Positions 34,801-42,970 of a stretch of DNA of 43,038 bases are shown piece after piece. The notes below the pieces were generated by a model. That model worked only from the letters and a program-made list of their open reading frames with translations, made no database searches and was not told the DNA's origin. The position numbers and the translations under genes are program-made. The stretch is from Clostridiaceae bacterium (GTDB lineage: Bacteria > Bacillota > Clostridia > DSM-8532): assembly GCA_012522505.1 (NCBI GenBank), contig JAAYKJ010000081.1, forward strand, positions 1 through 43,038, written 5' to 3'. How positions within the stretch are numbered: the first letter of the stretch is position 1; each line of letters opens with the position of its first letter.

Positions 34801-35958
34801 TTTGTACAGGAATATGGGTTGGGATATGTGATAAAGGATAGCGAAGGCAGCAGCGATTCCCGGAAGAACTGCAAAAAGGTTATAAAAGAACTGAGACAGT
34901 ATGACAATGAACAGAAAACCCGGGAGGATTATGTGTCCAGACTGCTGGAAACATATAACAACAATCAGCAATTTCTTCTGGAATATAATATATCTCTGCA
35001 ATACCTGTTTGAGGAGGGGCAAACGCAATACGATAATCTGGAGATCCGCCGATTAGCGGAAAACCGGCGACGGTTGGATCTGAGTGCGAGGCTGGAGGGC
35101 AGGGAAGCGGGCTTTTACACGCTGACTGAATATATCGATCAATCCATTGACCAGAATGAGAAGCTTCTTCGGGAAGAAGACCGACACTTGTTTGAGGATA
35201 TCCTGATCAACACCGTGGGTAAGAAAATAAGAGCACGGATTTATCACAGTGAACGGTGGGTGGAAAAAATCAATGCGCTGATGCAGGCGATGAATACCTC
35301 CAGCGGGTTGTCCTTCAGCCTTTCTTGGAAAAGCAAAGTCGCAGAGAATGAAGAACAGATGGGAACCCGCGAGCTGGTGGAACTTTTAAAAGCGGATGCA
35401 GCTTTGCTGGATGAAAGCAGGATGATGTCTCTGACCGACCATTTTCGGTCAAAGATAAAGCTGGCCGGAATACGCATGAATAATGAAGGACAGAAGCAGA
35501 ATTTTCATCTGATCATGAAGGAAATTCTGGATTACCGCAAATGGTTTGAATTCCAGCTTTACTACAAGAAGACTGGAGAAAACAGGCGGGAATTGACAAA
35601 CAATGCCTTCTTTATTTTCAGCGGAGGAGAAAAGGCAATGGCGATGTATGCTCCGCTGTTTTCTGCAGTTTATGCCCGTTATGAAAACGCCCGGAAAGAC
35701 TGCCCGAGAATGATATCACTGGATGAAGCCTTTGCAGGTGTGGACGATAAAAATATTCTGGACATGTTCCGCTTGCTTGAGGAACTGAAGCTGAACTTTA
35801 TCATCAATTCCCAGAACCTGTGGGGAGACTATGAGACAGTACCGTCACTTTCCATCTGTGAGCTTTTAAGGCCCAACAACGCAGATTTTGTAACCGTCAT
35901 AAGGTATCATTGGAATGGAAAGGTACGCAGCCTGATGACAGAACAGGAAACTGCCTGA
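31837..35958 (+). CDS. jetC: Wadjet system SMC ATPase JetC (TIGR02680)
   Basis: This 1373-residue SMC-like ATPase is the motor that extrudes DNA loops and detects circular plasmids. Walker A reads GSNGSGKS (residues 39-46), the signature is FSGGEKAM (Ser near 1262) and Walker B is RMISLDEAF (D1296, catalytic E1297). Long coiled coils rich in Lys/Glu/Gln (about 240-420 and 750-1000) flank a central hinge-like globular part (about 605-660). The WYYDEEEFNFSGGRLLLRG opening is typical of TIGR02680. AGGAGGA precedes the ATG. All motifs appear functional and the frame is uninterrupted. Confidence 0.95.
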   Translation: METGYMTDKWVINRIGLINFWYYDEEEFNFSGGRLLLRGSNGSGKSVTMQSFIPLLLDGNKSPERLDPFGSRARRLENYLLTEEDRERDENTGYLFMEFKKENAGNYLTIGMGLRARRNKPMQFWGFSITDGRRIGIDFQLYKDIGEKIPLTKNELRNRIETGGEVTESQKEYMEMVNKLLFGYETLEEYDEMIKLLIQLRTPKLSKEFKPSVIYEIMENSLQPLTDEDLRPMSEAIENMDTIAEQLEMLKKSREAAAKVMREYDRYNEYILFGKAKAFDNSQKQLDDANKKARRLEQDIHELEDNKKQAEENKIRYANEKDALEHKKEQLEQHDSYKARKELDRVLNELEGLNKQVEQKEEAKDKKDETVRKNEESLKHQQDKLSQEEQDIHRQLEAMDERAYDVFFHEQGFMSAELKAKPDEPYRFDYIKEQTRLYREKIRSTLKALETEQRCMSDYDDNMKKLDDARKAKESAERSLERCENLFLETREEYIETVYKWNTDNTFLKLGKHMQPLVRDVQQYGRETGYNEISAHAHAAFRETEGGMEDIKRTINYELAMLEEKKAGISSELETWKSKREPEPDREPKVVKNREFLKENGIPHIPFYMAVDFNDGVPEQARGRLEEALRDMGILDALIVPPQYHDRLFQSETGSADKYLMPEPQFMAHALSELLKPAPGNEAGVSSEDIDNVLKTIMLDPNIGKTYVDESGHYRIGLIEGNASGLEVPRFIGAEARKQFRLENIRRLEAELSLVEEEMDGIKAQLDDIMKKLETLRREMEAFPKEDDLKASWKMVKEDEYRLESCIKDMEEQEQKTEASFNRLKEARKQVVETAGKCEIPLEIKDYREAEESMDKYQGMLGDLINVHNGYINTLNHIKLLKEQREELLQDLDDILYDLGNYRRRQENLTAQKVNYENMLKELGHEEIEIEIRQCIQRFRELTDTLIPENAVLCGQLEIRLENRIQELEQVRQEIFEKDKLNRFAEQTFVQEYGLGYVIKDSEGSSDSRKNCKKVIKELRQYDNEQKTREDYVSRLLETYNNNQQFLLEYNISLQYLFEEGQTQYDNLEIRRLAENRRRLDLSARLEGREAGFYTLTEYIDQSIDQNEKLLREEDRHLFEDILINTVGKKIRARIYHSERWVEKINALMQAMNTSSGLSFSLSWKSKVAENEEQMGTRELVELLKADAALLDESRMMSLTDHFRSKIKLAGIRMNNEGQKQNFHLIMKEILDYRKWFEFQLYYKKTGENRRELTNNAFFIFSGGEKAMAMYAPLFSAVYARYENARKDCPRMISLDEAFAGVDDKNILDMFRLLEELKLNFIINSQNLWGDYETVPSLSICELLRPNNADFVTVIRYHWNGKVRSLMTEQETA

Positions 35959-35971
35959 AAGGAGAGGTGGT

Positions 35972-37258
35972 ATGGAACGGAACACACTGATTGAATGTGT
36001 TGATTATTTCCATCAGAATAAGGCATTTCACCGGCTTCTTTTGCTGATGAAAGAAAAGATTGAATCACTGGGGAGAATCGGCGGCACTGTTCGGCTTGAA
36101 GAACTGAATGACGAGGAAAGAGAGGCTTTTACAGCCTTTTTCCGGAAGGATTTTACAAAGAATACCGAAGCACGCATTAGCCTGCAGGATTTTCGAAAGT
36201 CCCTTGAAAGCTCACGTTTCCAGAGCGTACTGATACCAGAACTGTTGGAGATGTACTTTAACAGTCCCGTTATTTTCAAAAAAGACAAAGAACTTTGCAG
36301 TGAAATCTTAAAAAATGATTTTTTCATTCATATTGCCCTGGAGTTTGAGGGCACAAAAGCCGAAGAATGGCTGCTTGATGTATATACTAGGAAGAACAAC
36401 GCCTATATGACTATCATTGGAGGCTATAACGAATCACCGGCCTTGCTTCAAAAAGAACTGAAGGCAGTTTGCAAAGCAATAGTCCATCTACCGTTCCAGA
36501 ATAATAAATACAAATCCCTTCCTGTTTTTGCAGCGGAGATGACAAAGGATCCCCACGCTTTTGATATCAATACAAGAGCCGGCCGTCTGCTGCAATACGC
36601 AATTGCATGGCTTTTTTCAAGAAATGTTGCGGATTCACCTGAAGAAAAAGCAGAGATGTATTATCATGCGGGGCTGATGATAGATGATCTGTCCAATCAG
36701 GTATTATGTTGTGGGTTTGAGGCATGTGCCGATGGCGAGCCCCATGGGGGATGGTCCGGCTTCAGTAAAAAGTGGCAGCCCATTTCCATACCACTTGCAG
36801 CCTTAAGCCAGGTTAACAAGTTAACCGCACCCAATGGCCGGGTGCTTGTTGTAGAAAACCCGTCCATATTCAGCCTGTTGTCCGAGCCCTGCCGGGAAAA
36901 GCGGACAGCCCTTGTATGTACTTTCGGGCAGCCGAACCTGGCAGTGTATGTGCTACTGGATATGGCTGTGAACAATGGCGCAAAGCTTTTCTATTCGGGC
37001 GATATGGATCCGGAAGGGCTTTTGATAGCGGACAGGCTAAAGGACAGATATGGTGACAATCTTAATCTGAAGGGCTATTCGCCTGAGGTGTATTACAAGT
37101 CAATATCCAATATTGCTCTAAGTGAACCCCGAATAAAAAAAATGAAAAGCATTTGCGATCCGGATTTGCGTATCATCGCACAGGCAATTGCCGAAACAGG
37201 AAAAGCGGCTTACCAGGAAGCTTTTGTCCGTGTAAACGGTGACACTCTTTTTATATAG
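35972..37258 (+). CDS. jetD: Wadjet system TOPRIM nuclease JetD (DUF2399/TIGR02679)
   Basis: This 428-residue protein is the effector nuclease of Wadjet, related to topoisomerase VI A subunits. The C-terminal TOPRIM fold shows the catalytic Glu in LVVENPSIF (E295) and the metal-binding pair in GDMDPEG (D344 and D346). The N-terminal part carries a winged-helix-like region. JetD cuts circular DNA after JetABC extrusion. GGAGAGG precedes the ATG. The four-gene operon ends here; no convincing T-rich terminator follows, and a membrane-anchored XRE gene begins 177 bases on. Confidence 0.93.
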   Translation: MERNTLIECVDYFHQNKAFHRLLLLMKEKIESLGRIGGTVRLEELNDEEREAFTAFFRKDFTKNTEARISLQDFRKSLESSRFQSVLIPELLEMYFNSPVIFKKDKELCSEILKNDFFIHIALEFEGTKAEEWLLDVYTRKNNAYMTIIGGYNESPALLQKELKAVCKAIVHLPFQNNKYKSLPVFAAEMTKDPHAFDINTRAGRLLQYAIAWLFSRNVADSPEEKAEMYYHAGLMIDDLSNQVLCCGFEACADGEPHGGWSGFSKKWQPISIPLAALSQVNKLTAPNGRVLVVENPSIFSLLSEPCREKRTALVCTFGQPNLAVYVLLDMAVNNGAKLFYSGDMDPEGLLIADRLKDRYGDNLNLKGYSPEVYYKSISNIALSEPRIKKMKSICDPDLRIIAQAIAETGKAAYQEAFVRVNGDTLFI

Positions 37259-37435
37259 CAGGCAAATCGTAAATGATGAAGCCGCCACGCAATGGAACGT
37301 TTTGCAAGGATCTGATTTTTTGCAGTAATTGAAATGCAACCAATAGTTGCGAAAATGAAAAGCAAAAGTGATGGTATATAAAGGGATTTCCTTATATAAT
37401 GGAGGTAATAAAGGATATCTGAAAGGATTGATTGA

Positions 37436-38035
37436 ATGAATATCGAAATAGCAAACAGGTTGGTGCGATTGCGGAAAGAGAAGAATCTATCTCAAGAGCA
37501 GCTTGCTGAAAAAGTGGGTGTCAGTCGGCAGGCAGTTTCTAAGTGGGAACGCGCCGAAGCCTCTCCCGATACGGACAACTTGATAATCCTTTCTAAGATA
37601 TATGGTATGTCTCTGGATGAAATGCTGTTTTCCAAAGATGGATCAGAGTTGCCAACTGCTGGTGAGTTGTCGGTTTCAGAACCACGACAGGATGAGGGGA
37701 ACTCCAAAAGAGAATGGAACGGTGCAAGCTCTGGATGGGAAGAAGGCAGCGCAGGTTCCGGATATGAAAGAAATGACGCAAATTCCGGGTGGGAGGGCTA
37801 CCGTGCAAATCCAGGATATGAAGCGAGTGGTGCTAACCCTCAATGGCAAAGAAATTGGGGTGCAGAGGAGCGAAAAAAGATATCAAAGATTATGAATGCG
37901 TTTCCCTACCCGGTTTTTCTTACCCTCCTTTACTTAATCCTTGGCTTTACCTTGCATCTGTGGCACCCGGCATGGCTGCTTTTCCTTACGATTCCCATGT
38001 ATTACATGCTTGCCGATTCAATTGGTAAAGTATAG
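37436..38035 (+). CDS. XRE-family regulator with C-terminal membrane anchor
   Basis: This 199-residue protein has an N-terminal HTH (residues ~5-65: LSQEQLAEKVGVSRQAVSKWERAEASP) and a Gly/Ser/Trp-rich middle of imperfect repeats (SSGWEEGSAGSGYERND, NSGWEGYRANPGYEAS). Two C-terminal membrane helices follow (~150-190: PVFLTLLYLILGFTL and WLLFLTIPMYYML). Such a layout implies a membrane-tethered regulator, with the repeats as a flexible linker. The ATG follows AAAGG. It is convergent with the WG-repeat lipoprotein gene and follows jetD in the same direction; a role in regulating Wadjet or the transporter is possible but unproven. Confidence 0.85.
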   Translation: MNIEIANRLVRLRKEKNLSQEQLAEKVGVSRQAVSKWERAEASPDTDNLIILSKIYGMSLDEMLFSKDGSELPTAGELSVSEPRQDEGNSKREWNGASSGWEEGSAGSGYERNDANSGWEGYRANPGYEASGANPQWQRNWGAEERKKISKIMNAFPYPVFLTLLYLILGFTLHLWHPAWLLFLTIPMYYMLADSIGKV

Positions 38036-38139
38036 TTGTAGTTGTAAGGCCTTCGGTATGCTTCTGAAAGAGTTTAGCAGCTGGCAGCACCAAACGCCGA
38101 GGGGTTGTTATCAACGAGGGTGGTCGGCAATTGTTCTGG

Positions 38140-39105
38140 CTATTTGCCTTCAACAGATACTGGAGCCAGTCCCTGGCTGAATTCATTGGCGCTATTGAAT
38201 TGGGGTTCGATCACAAAAGCCCCTGTTTTATCAATATATCCCCACAAAGCTTTGTTTTCATCCTCAACCATGACTGGTGCCAAGCCCTCACTGAAATTGA
38301 GAGCAGAGCTGAACTGTGGTTCAATTACAAACTCACCCTGTGGATTGATATATCCCCATTTGCCGTCATTCGGGTTATCTACCTGCACGGCTGCCAGACC
38401 TTCACTGAAAGGTGTTGCCCAGGCAAAAGCCGGTTCAATGACAATGTCGCCAGTGGTGTTGATATAACCCCAATCCGATACCTGATCCTTGCTCACTTTA
38501 ATGGCACTTAGGCCCTCGCTGTAGGAGGAGCAATAGGCATACTTTGCTTCAACAATGATATCACCGTTTCTGTTAATGATACCGATAAGCGGATCATTTA
38601 GTGATCCTGCACCGTATATTGCCAGGTCCTCACTAAAGACAGAGGCGATATCAAATGTAACATCCAAAACAGGATTCCCTTTCGGATCGATATAACCGTA
38701 TTTCTGACTGTCTGAGAATTGAACCGGTGCCATCCCATTGTCAAAAACCGATGCGTCCAGATATTCTTCGTCAATAGCCTTATTGCCCTGCTTGTCGATA
38801 AAGATCCACTTGTTGTCTTCCATGACTGGTGAAAGACCTTCGGCAAAGCCCCTTACCCTGTCATACTGATAGTTAATCACCAGACTACCGGTCATGTCGA
38901 TATATCCCCATCTTTCAAATTGGACATTTCCGATCATAACTGCGGCCATGTCTTCACTAAAAGGAAGCGCATTGTTGAATTGCGGCTCAATAACAAAATG
39001 ACCGGTTTTATCGATATAGCCGTATTTATATTCAGTAAACAAGCCACACCCTGAAAACATAAGAGCGATGGCTATGACCGCCAGGAATATATATATCTTT
39101 TTCAA
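38140..39105 (-). CDS. WG-repeat lipoprotein
   Basis: This 321-residue protein has a signal peptide and lipobox MFSGC (Cys20), so it is anchored outside the membrane. The mature protein is built from about seven WG-type repeats of ~40-45 residues, each with a W/Y-G-Y-I-D/N core, a G-x-(F/V)-V-I-E-P-Q-F strand pair and an F-S-E-G-L-A-P-V end. Repeat proteins of this kind bind ligands or partners at the surface; no enzyme motif is present. The start is TTG at 39105 behind GAGGAGG. It lies downstream of the ABC-2 operon with a hairpin between, so it may be a partner or only a neighbour. Confidence 0.88.
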   Translation of the reverse strand: MKKIYIFLAVIAIALMFSGCGLFTEYKYGYIDKTGHFVIEPQFNNALPFSEDMAAVMIGNVQFERWGYIDMTGSLVINYQYDRVRGFAEGLSPVMEDNKWIFIDKQGNKAIDEEYLDASVFDNGMAPVQFSDSQKYGYIDPKGNPVLDVTFDIASVFSEDLAIYGAGSLNDPLIGIINRNGDIIVEAKYAYCSSYSEGLSAIKVSKDQVSDWGYINTTGDIVIEPAFAWATPFSEGLAAVQVDNPNDGKWGYINPQGEFVIEPQFSSALNFSEGLAPVMVEDENKALWGYIDKTGAFVIEPQFNSANEFSQGLAPVSVEGK

Positions 39106-39205
39106 ATTTTTATCCTCCTCAAAGAATAATTCAAAGAAACACTATATGCATTATACAACAAGATGCCGGTATGATGAAAGAAAAATAAACATCCTGGATC
39201 AATGA

Positions 39206-39231
39206 AGCCCACCGGAGGCGTCCGGTGGGCT
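39206..39231 (-). terminator. GC-rich terminator-like hairpin after the ABC-2 operon
   Basis: AGCCCACCGGA (39206-39216) is perfectly repeated inverted at 39221-39231. The minus-strand sequence after it is TCATTGATCC, without a strong T run, so some readthrough into the WG-repeat lipoprotein gene is plausible. Confidence 0.55.
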
Positions 39232-39257
39232 GGAAGAAATCTATTGGTTAAGAAGAC

Positions 39258-40424
39258 TTAGTCATACCTTTTCTTCTTCGCCATGGCCAGCGCAACTGCG
39301 AAGATTGCAAGCCCAAAGCAGGCCAGAATACAGATGTCGGAAAAGACGGGCTTCAGATGCGGGAAATCAAATTGTGTCAGATTTGCAATGGTGTTATTGG
39401 CTTTCACAAACCAGTAGGCAGGTGTAAAGGCGGCAATCTTTAAAACCGAAGCACTCACGTACTCCTGTGGCACAAAAGCGCCGCTGATAAAGCTCATACC
39501 CAGGGTTACAACATTGCTGACAGCAGATATTGCATTTTGGCTCTTTACGATGGTACCGATAAAAAAGCTGATGCTGGAGCAACAAAAGGCAAAAACAAAG
39601 GAGTTTAGCAGGAAATAAACCGTATTTGCGGTGAAGATGGTTTTGTAGTTTACCATGAGGCATAACAACACCATTAGCAACCATGAAGCAAATGTGAACA
39701 ACAGATTTGCCAGAATGAATTGCATATTCATACTGTAGCTGCTGATTGGAGAACAGCCGTTTCTCAGCTTCAGATCGCGGTTGTTGAATACAAGCATTAA
39801 AGTGCTCATGCCTAATATGATAATCGATAGCAGAGAATATGAGAAGTAATTGAAAAAATAATTTGAATATGTATGATCTGTCGGATTATCGCCGTTTGTC
39901 TTCATTTCAACCACCGAAGTTTTTGCCAAATCCGACTTCAGATGTTGAACCAGCTCATTCTGGGTGAGCCCTTCAAGGTTCTGCAGGTAGAGTTTGGCAG
40001 TACTGAAGTATTTGTTTATGCTTAAGTCGATGTATGTATTTTCGATGGAATCCGGCACGCTCATCTTCTTTAGTGTCACGCTCTGATCACGCATAAAGTT
40101 TTCGGTAAAGCCTGTTGGAACACGGATAATTAAGGTTACTGAACCAAAGAACAGTGCATCTTGCAAGGCTTCGGGGTCATCCGGAAGATCAATGAAATTC
40201 GCAATCTTACCAAGCTCATCGATAAGTCCATCGATCAAAGGACTGCTCTCTTCCCGGATGAAAGCGATATCCGCTTTATTCTGTGTAAAGGAAATCGGTG
40301 CTTGCTGCGTTGTGGTCATATAGGAGGACATGAACAAGGATATCACGACAAAGATGACAACATAGATCATCAGCACGGGGATGTTTTTTCGTATAATACT
40401 CAGACAAAGTTTAAAGACTTGCAT
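39258..40424 (-). CDS. ABC-2-type transporter permease (second)
   Basis: This 388-residue membrane protein follows the ABC-2 export design: one N-terminal helix (~residues 15-38), an external domain of about 150 residues, then about five helices (SYSLLSIIILGMSTLMLVF onward). It starts with a GGAGGC site eight bases before the ATG at 40424, inside the end of the upstream permease gene (overlap 14 bases). The longer open frame upstream lacks a ribosome site. With the neighbouring permease and ATPase it should form a heterodimeric exporter. The substrate is not indicated. Confidence 0.88.
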   Translation of the reverse strand: MQVFKLCLSIIRKNIPVLMIYVVIFVVISLFMSSYMTTTQQAPISFTQNKADIAFIREESSPLIDGLIDELGKIANFIDLPDDPEALQDALFFGSVTLIIRVPTGFTENFMRDQSVTLKKMSVPDSIENTYIDLSINKYFSTAKLYLQNLEGLTQNELVQHLKSDLAKTSVVEMKTNGDNPTDHTYSNYFFNYFSYSLLSIIILGMSTLMLVFNNRDLKLRNGCSPISSYSMNMQFILANLLFTFASWLLMVLLCLMVNYKTIFTANTVYFLLNSFVFAFCCSSISFFIGTIVKSQNAISAVSNVVTLGMSFISGAFVPQEYVSASVLKIAAFTPAYWFVKANNTIANLTQFDFPHLKPVFSDICILACFGLAIFAVALAMAKKKRYD

Positions 40425-41547
40425 ATTTCCGCCTCCTAATAATGAAATAGGTTCCCAAACAGAAAATTGTAACAAAGCCCAGAATAACGATGATGTTCAG
40501 GGTATATCTATCGGTTGTGTTGTAATAATAAAGGCTGTAGAAAGCATCTGTCAGTAGGTTCAGGGGATTGATCCAGCATAACACCGGTGCATTCTGTGCT
40601 ATGATGTATTTCATACCGTGCTGCATCATACCCGCCAAGAATGAGAAGGTCATACTCACTCCTATCAAAATGGCGGTTTTAAAGCTTTCGGATTTTTTAA
40701 CAAGGGCACTGATAAACATACCGAAGGAAACACCGGTAACAGAACCGATAAAACATGTAAGTATCACATAACTTGTTCGGGAACCAAAGTCAACTCTGAG
40801 GATAAGTGCCAGATATGCGAGCAGTATAAGAATTTCAGTGAAGTGAACCAGGAAGGACACTGCGGCGCTGGACAGAAAGGTTTTCATTTTATGTACTGGT
40901 GCGACGTTGATTCGTGCTGCAACAGCGGAAAGATTCGCCTGGATGTCGGAGACCTCCCGCAGTCCAAAGAATCCTCCATAAAAGCAAGTCATTGCGATTA
41001 AAGAATAAAAATAGATCAAGGAGGTGTTTGGTTCGCCTCCAAGGGCTGAATCCTCCTGTGCATATTCTCTGCGATCCACGATGTTATCGATAAGGGCTGC
41101 TATTCTGTCTGGTTTTTTGGCCAATATGGTCTCGAAAGTGACGAATGTTTGTATATAATTATCTAAGAAGCTTTTCAGGATACTTTGATCGGTTCCCGTT
41201 TTGTTGACAACCAACCTCAGTGGAGAATCAACCACCACATAACCCGCAATAGCATTGTCCTCAAGCAGTGCATCCGCCTCATCTTCTGAAGCCATTTTGA
41301 GGTTGAACAGCCTGTCGTCCCCTGTTGAGACGCTGTTCAGAGCCAATTTAAAATTATCATCTTTATGCCAGGCCTCATTTTCTACAACGGCAATATCAAT
41401 CGGACTGAAGGTTTGGCCGTTTCCCAAATTGGCTATGGTCATATTGAACAGGGTAGCCAGAACCAAAGGAAACAACATGGTCCAAAACACAAGCTCCCGA
41501 TCCATCAAAATGCACTTAAGCCTGTAAATAAATATATGTATAAACAT
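40411..41547 (-). CDS. ABC-2-type transporter permease (first)
   Basis: This 378-residue permease has the same layout as the next gene: an N-terminal helix (LVFWTMLFPLVLATLF), an external domain of ~130 residues, then five helices (TSLIYFYSLIAMTCFYGGFF onward). It is probably its heterodimer partner. AAGGAGG precedes the ATG at 41547. It ends by overlapping the second permease, so the two are translated in coupled fashion, as expected for a fixed 1:1 pair. Such exporters carry drugs, antimicrobial peptides or lipid-linked cargo; none can be selected here. Confidence 0.88.
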   Translation of the reverse strand: MFIHIFIYRLKCILMDRELVFWTMLFPLVLATLFNMTIANLGNGQTFSPIDIAVVENEAWHKDDNFKLALNSVSTGDDRLFNLKMASEDEADALLEDNAIAGYVVVDSPLRLVVNKTGTDQSILKSFLDNYIQTFVTFETILAKKPDRIAALIDNIVDRREYAQEDSALGGEPNTSLIYFYSLIAMTCFYGGFFGLREVSDIQANLSAVAARINVAPVHKMKTFLSSAAVSFLVHFTEILILLAYLALILRVDFGSRTSYVILTCFIGSVTGVSFGMFISALVKKSESFKTAILIGVSMTFSFLAGMMQHGMKYIIAQNAPVLCWINPLNLLTDAFYSLYYYNTTDRYTLNIIVILGFVTIFCLGTYFIIRRRKYASL

Positions 41548-41557
41548 CGTAACCTCC

Positions 41558-42490
41558 TTAATCCCTTAGCTCTTTGCCGGTGATCTCCAGAAAAACATCA
41601 TTCAGTGTTGGTAATTCCGAATAGATTTTCCCGAATTGGATGTTTTCTTTCTTAATCACTTCCAGAACGGTTTCCAGATTGTTTATCCCCTTTCTGGATT
41701 TGACGACGAGCTGGTTATCTTTGTAGTCTACAACCACCGTGTTTGGCAATTGCTTCAGCCGTAAAAGGTGCTGATCTGTTATACCGTATGATTCCACAGT
41801 TATCTTTTCACCAAGAGAGATCATGGCTTTCAGTTCGTCCTTCGTGCCAGTGGCGATGGCCTTTCCTTTATCAAGGATCATAATACGGGTACAGATCTGT
41901 TCAATTTCCTCCATGTAATGGGAGGTATAGATGACGGTTGCTCCCTGATGCCTCAGTTCCACTATTCCCTCCAGAATTTTGTTCCGGCTTTGAGGATCAA
42001 CAGCGACTGTAGGTTCATCCATAATGATCAATTTGGGCTTATGAGCAATTCCACAGGCGATATTCAGCCGTCTTAACAGACCACCACTGAGTTTCTTCGG
42101 ATAAAAATTTCTGAACTCCTCCAACCCGACAAAGGCGAGGGCTTCGTTAACCAATTTGTTCCGTAAAGGCTTATCCTTCACATATAATCCGCAGAAATAA
42201 TCAACATTGCCATGCACCGTCAACTCATCATAGACCGCCACGTTCTGCATGACGATGCCGATGTCCCGTTTGAGGTGATATGCATTCGGTGTCATCGGCT
42301 GCCCAAAGAGTTCTATCTCACCTCGGTCATATTTCAGCAAAGAAAGAATACAATTAATGGCTGTAGTTTTACCCGAGCCGTTGGGCCCCAACAAACCAAA
42401 AATCTCTCCCTCTTTAACTGAAAACGACAGATGATCCAAGGCGATAAGATCGCCATAGCGTTTTACAAGATTTTTTACGTTTACTACCAT
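41558..42490 (-). CDS. ABC transporter ATP-binding protein of an ABC-2 exporter
   Basis: This 310-residue cytosolic ATPase drives the two downstream permeases. Walker A is GPNGSGKTT (residues 35-43), the signature LSGGLLRR, Walker B KLIIMDEPT and a D-loop with AVDPQS. A C-terminal ~90-residue extension is typical of DrrA/CcmA-like exporters. The start is the ATG at 42490, eight bases after GGAGG; an upstream ATG at 42505 overlaps that site. The three genes form one operon starting near an extended -10 promoter at 42729. Confidence 0.93.
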   Translation of the reverse strand: MVVNVKNLVKRYGDLIALDHLSFSVKEGEIFGLLGPNGSGKTTAINCILSLLKYDRGEIELFGQPMTPNAYHLKRDIGIVMQNVAVYDELTVHGNVDYFCGLYVKDKPLRNKLVNEALAFVGLEEFRNFYPKKLSGGLLRRLNIACGIAHKPKLIIMDEPTVAVDPQSRNKILEGIVELRHQGATVIYTSHYMEEIEQICTRIMILDKGKAIATGTKDELKAMISLGEKITVESYGITDQHLLRLKQLPNTVVVDYKDNQLVVKSRKGINNLETVLEVIKKENIQFGKIYSELPTLNDVFLEITGKELRD

Positions 42491-42728
42491 ATTTATGACC
42501 TCCATATTGATTCAGCCAGCGCATGTGTGAATTGTGCCATATCCTCAAAAACCTGATTATCAGCACTGCTTCATTCGGGTTGTTCAGGTTTATCAGCGGA
42601 CGCATCAGCAATACACCCCATAGCGCTTGAGGCATTATCCTGCTTTGTAATGCCCGTGAAGCTATCATAAAGCAAAACCGATTGGGTTGTAAGTGAAGCA
42701 TATCACTTTCTGATGTGACAAATGTAAT

Positions 42729-42737
42729 ATTATACCA
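42729..42737 (-). promoter_or_regulatory. Extended -10 promoter of the ABC-2 operon
   Basis: On the minus strand TGGTATAAT is a perfect extended -10; the -35 region is weak. Transcription would start near 42722, next to the imperfect dyad. Confidence 0.5.
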
Positions 42738-42922
42738 GCATCCTTTAACAGCGGACTTTTTTTCTTGGGTCGCTCAGTTGCACACGATTCAGCTGATTTA
42801 GGCAGAATGGCTTTGAAGTTTGTTTCACTTTGTCAATGAAATCACCCGAGCCACCCGCTAGCTTTAATTGTGTGTGGACAGTAACTGTTAGATGGAACAA
42901 AGCCAGAACGCGTGGTAATTTA

Positions 42923-42951
42923 TTGTATAGACCATAAAATAATGATAATAT
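42923..42951 (+). promoter_or_regulatory. Weak promoter candidate for the right-edge gene
   Basis: TTGTAT (42923-42928) and TAATAT (42946-42951) are 17 bases apart, ending about 20 bases before a GTG start. The match is modest and the leader would be short. Confidence 0.3.
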
Positions 42952-42970
42952 AAGGCTGGAAAGGGACAAA

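Larger units (their letters stand above)
42491..42970. other. Right-end control region
   Basis: This spacer holds the ABC-2 operon leader (about 230 bases) and, further on, possible signals for a plus-strand gene. I see no intact gene inside it. An imperfect dyad, TCACTTTCTGATGTGA near 42701-42716, lies just inside the leader, right after the predicted start, where a repressor could sit. Confidence 0.35.

Noticed and set aside
31837-35958. Several minus-strand open frames of 100-140 codons inside jetC
   Set aside because: They follow from the codon use of the long Lys/Glu-rich coiled coils and show no ribosome sites or domains.
42414-42701. A 95-codon minus-strand frame before the ABC ATPase
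   Set aside because: It overlaps the ATPase start in another frame, lacks a ribosome site and shows no domain.
42868-42892. Resemblance of GGACAGTAACT here to the inverted repeat at 5389
   Set aside because: Only about ten bases match and the flanks differ, so chance is the simplest explanation.
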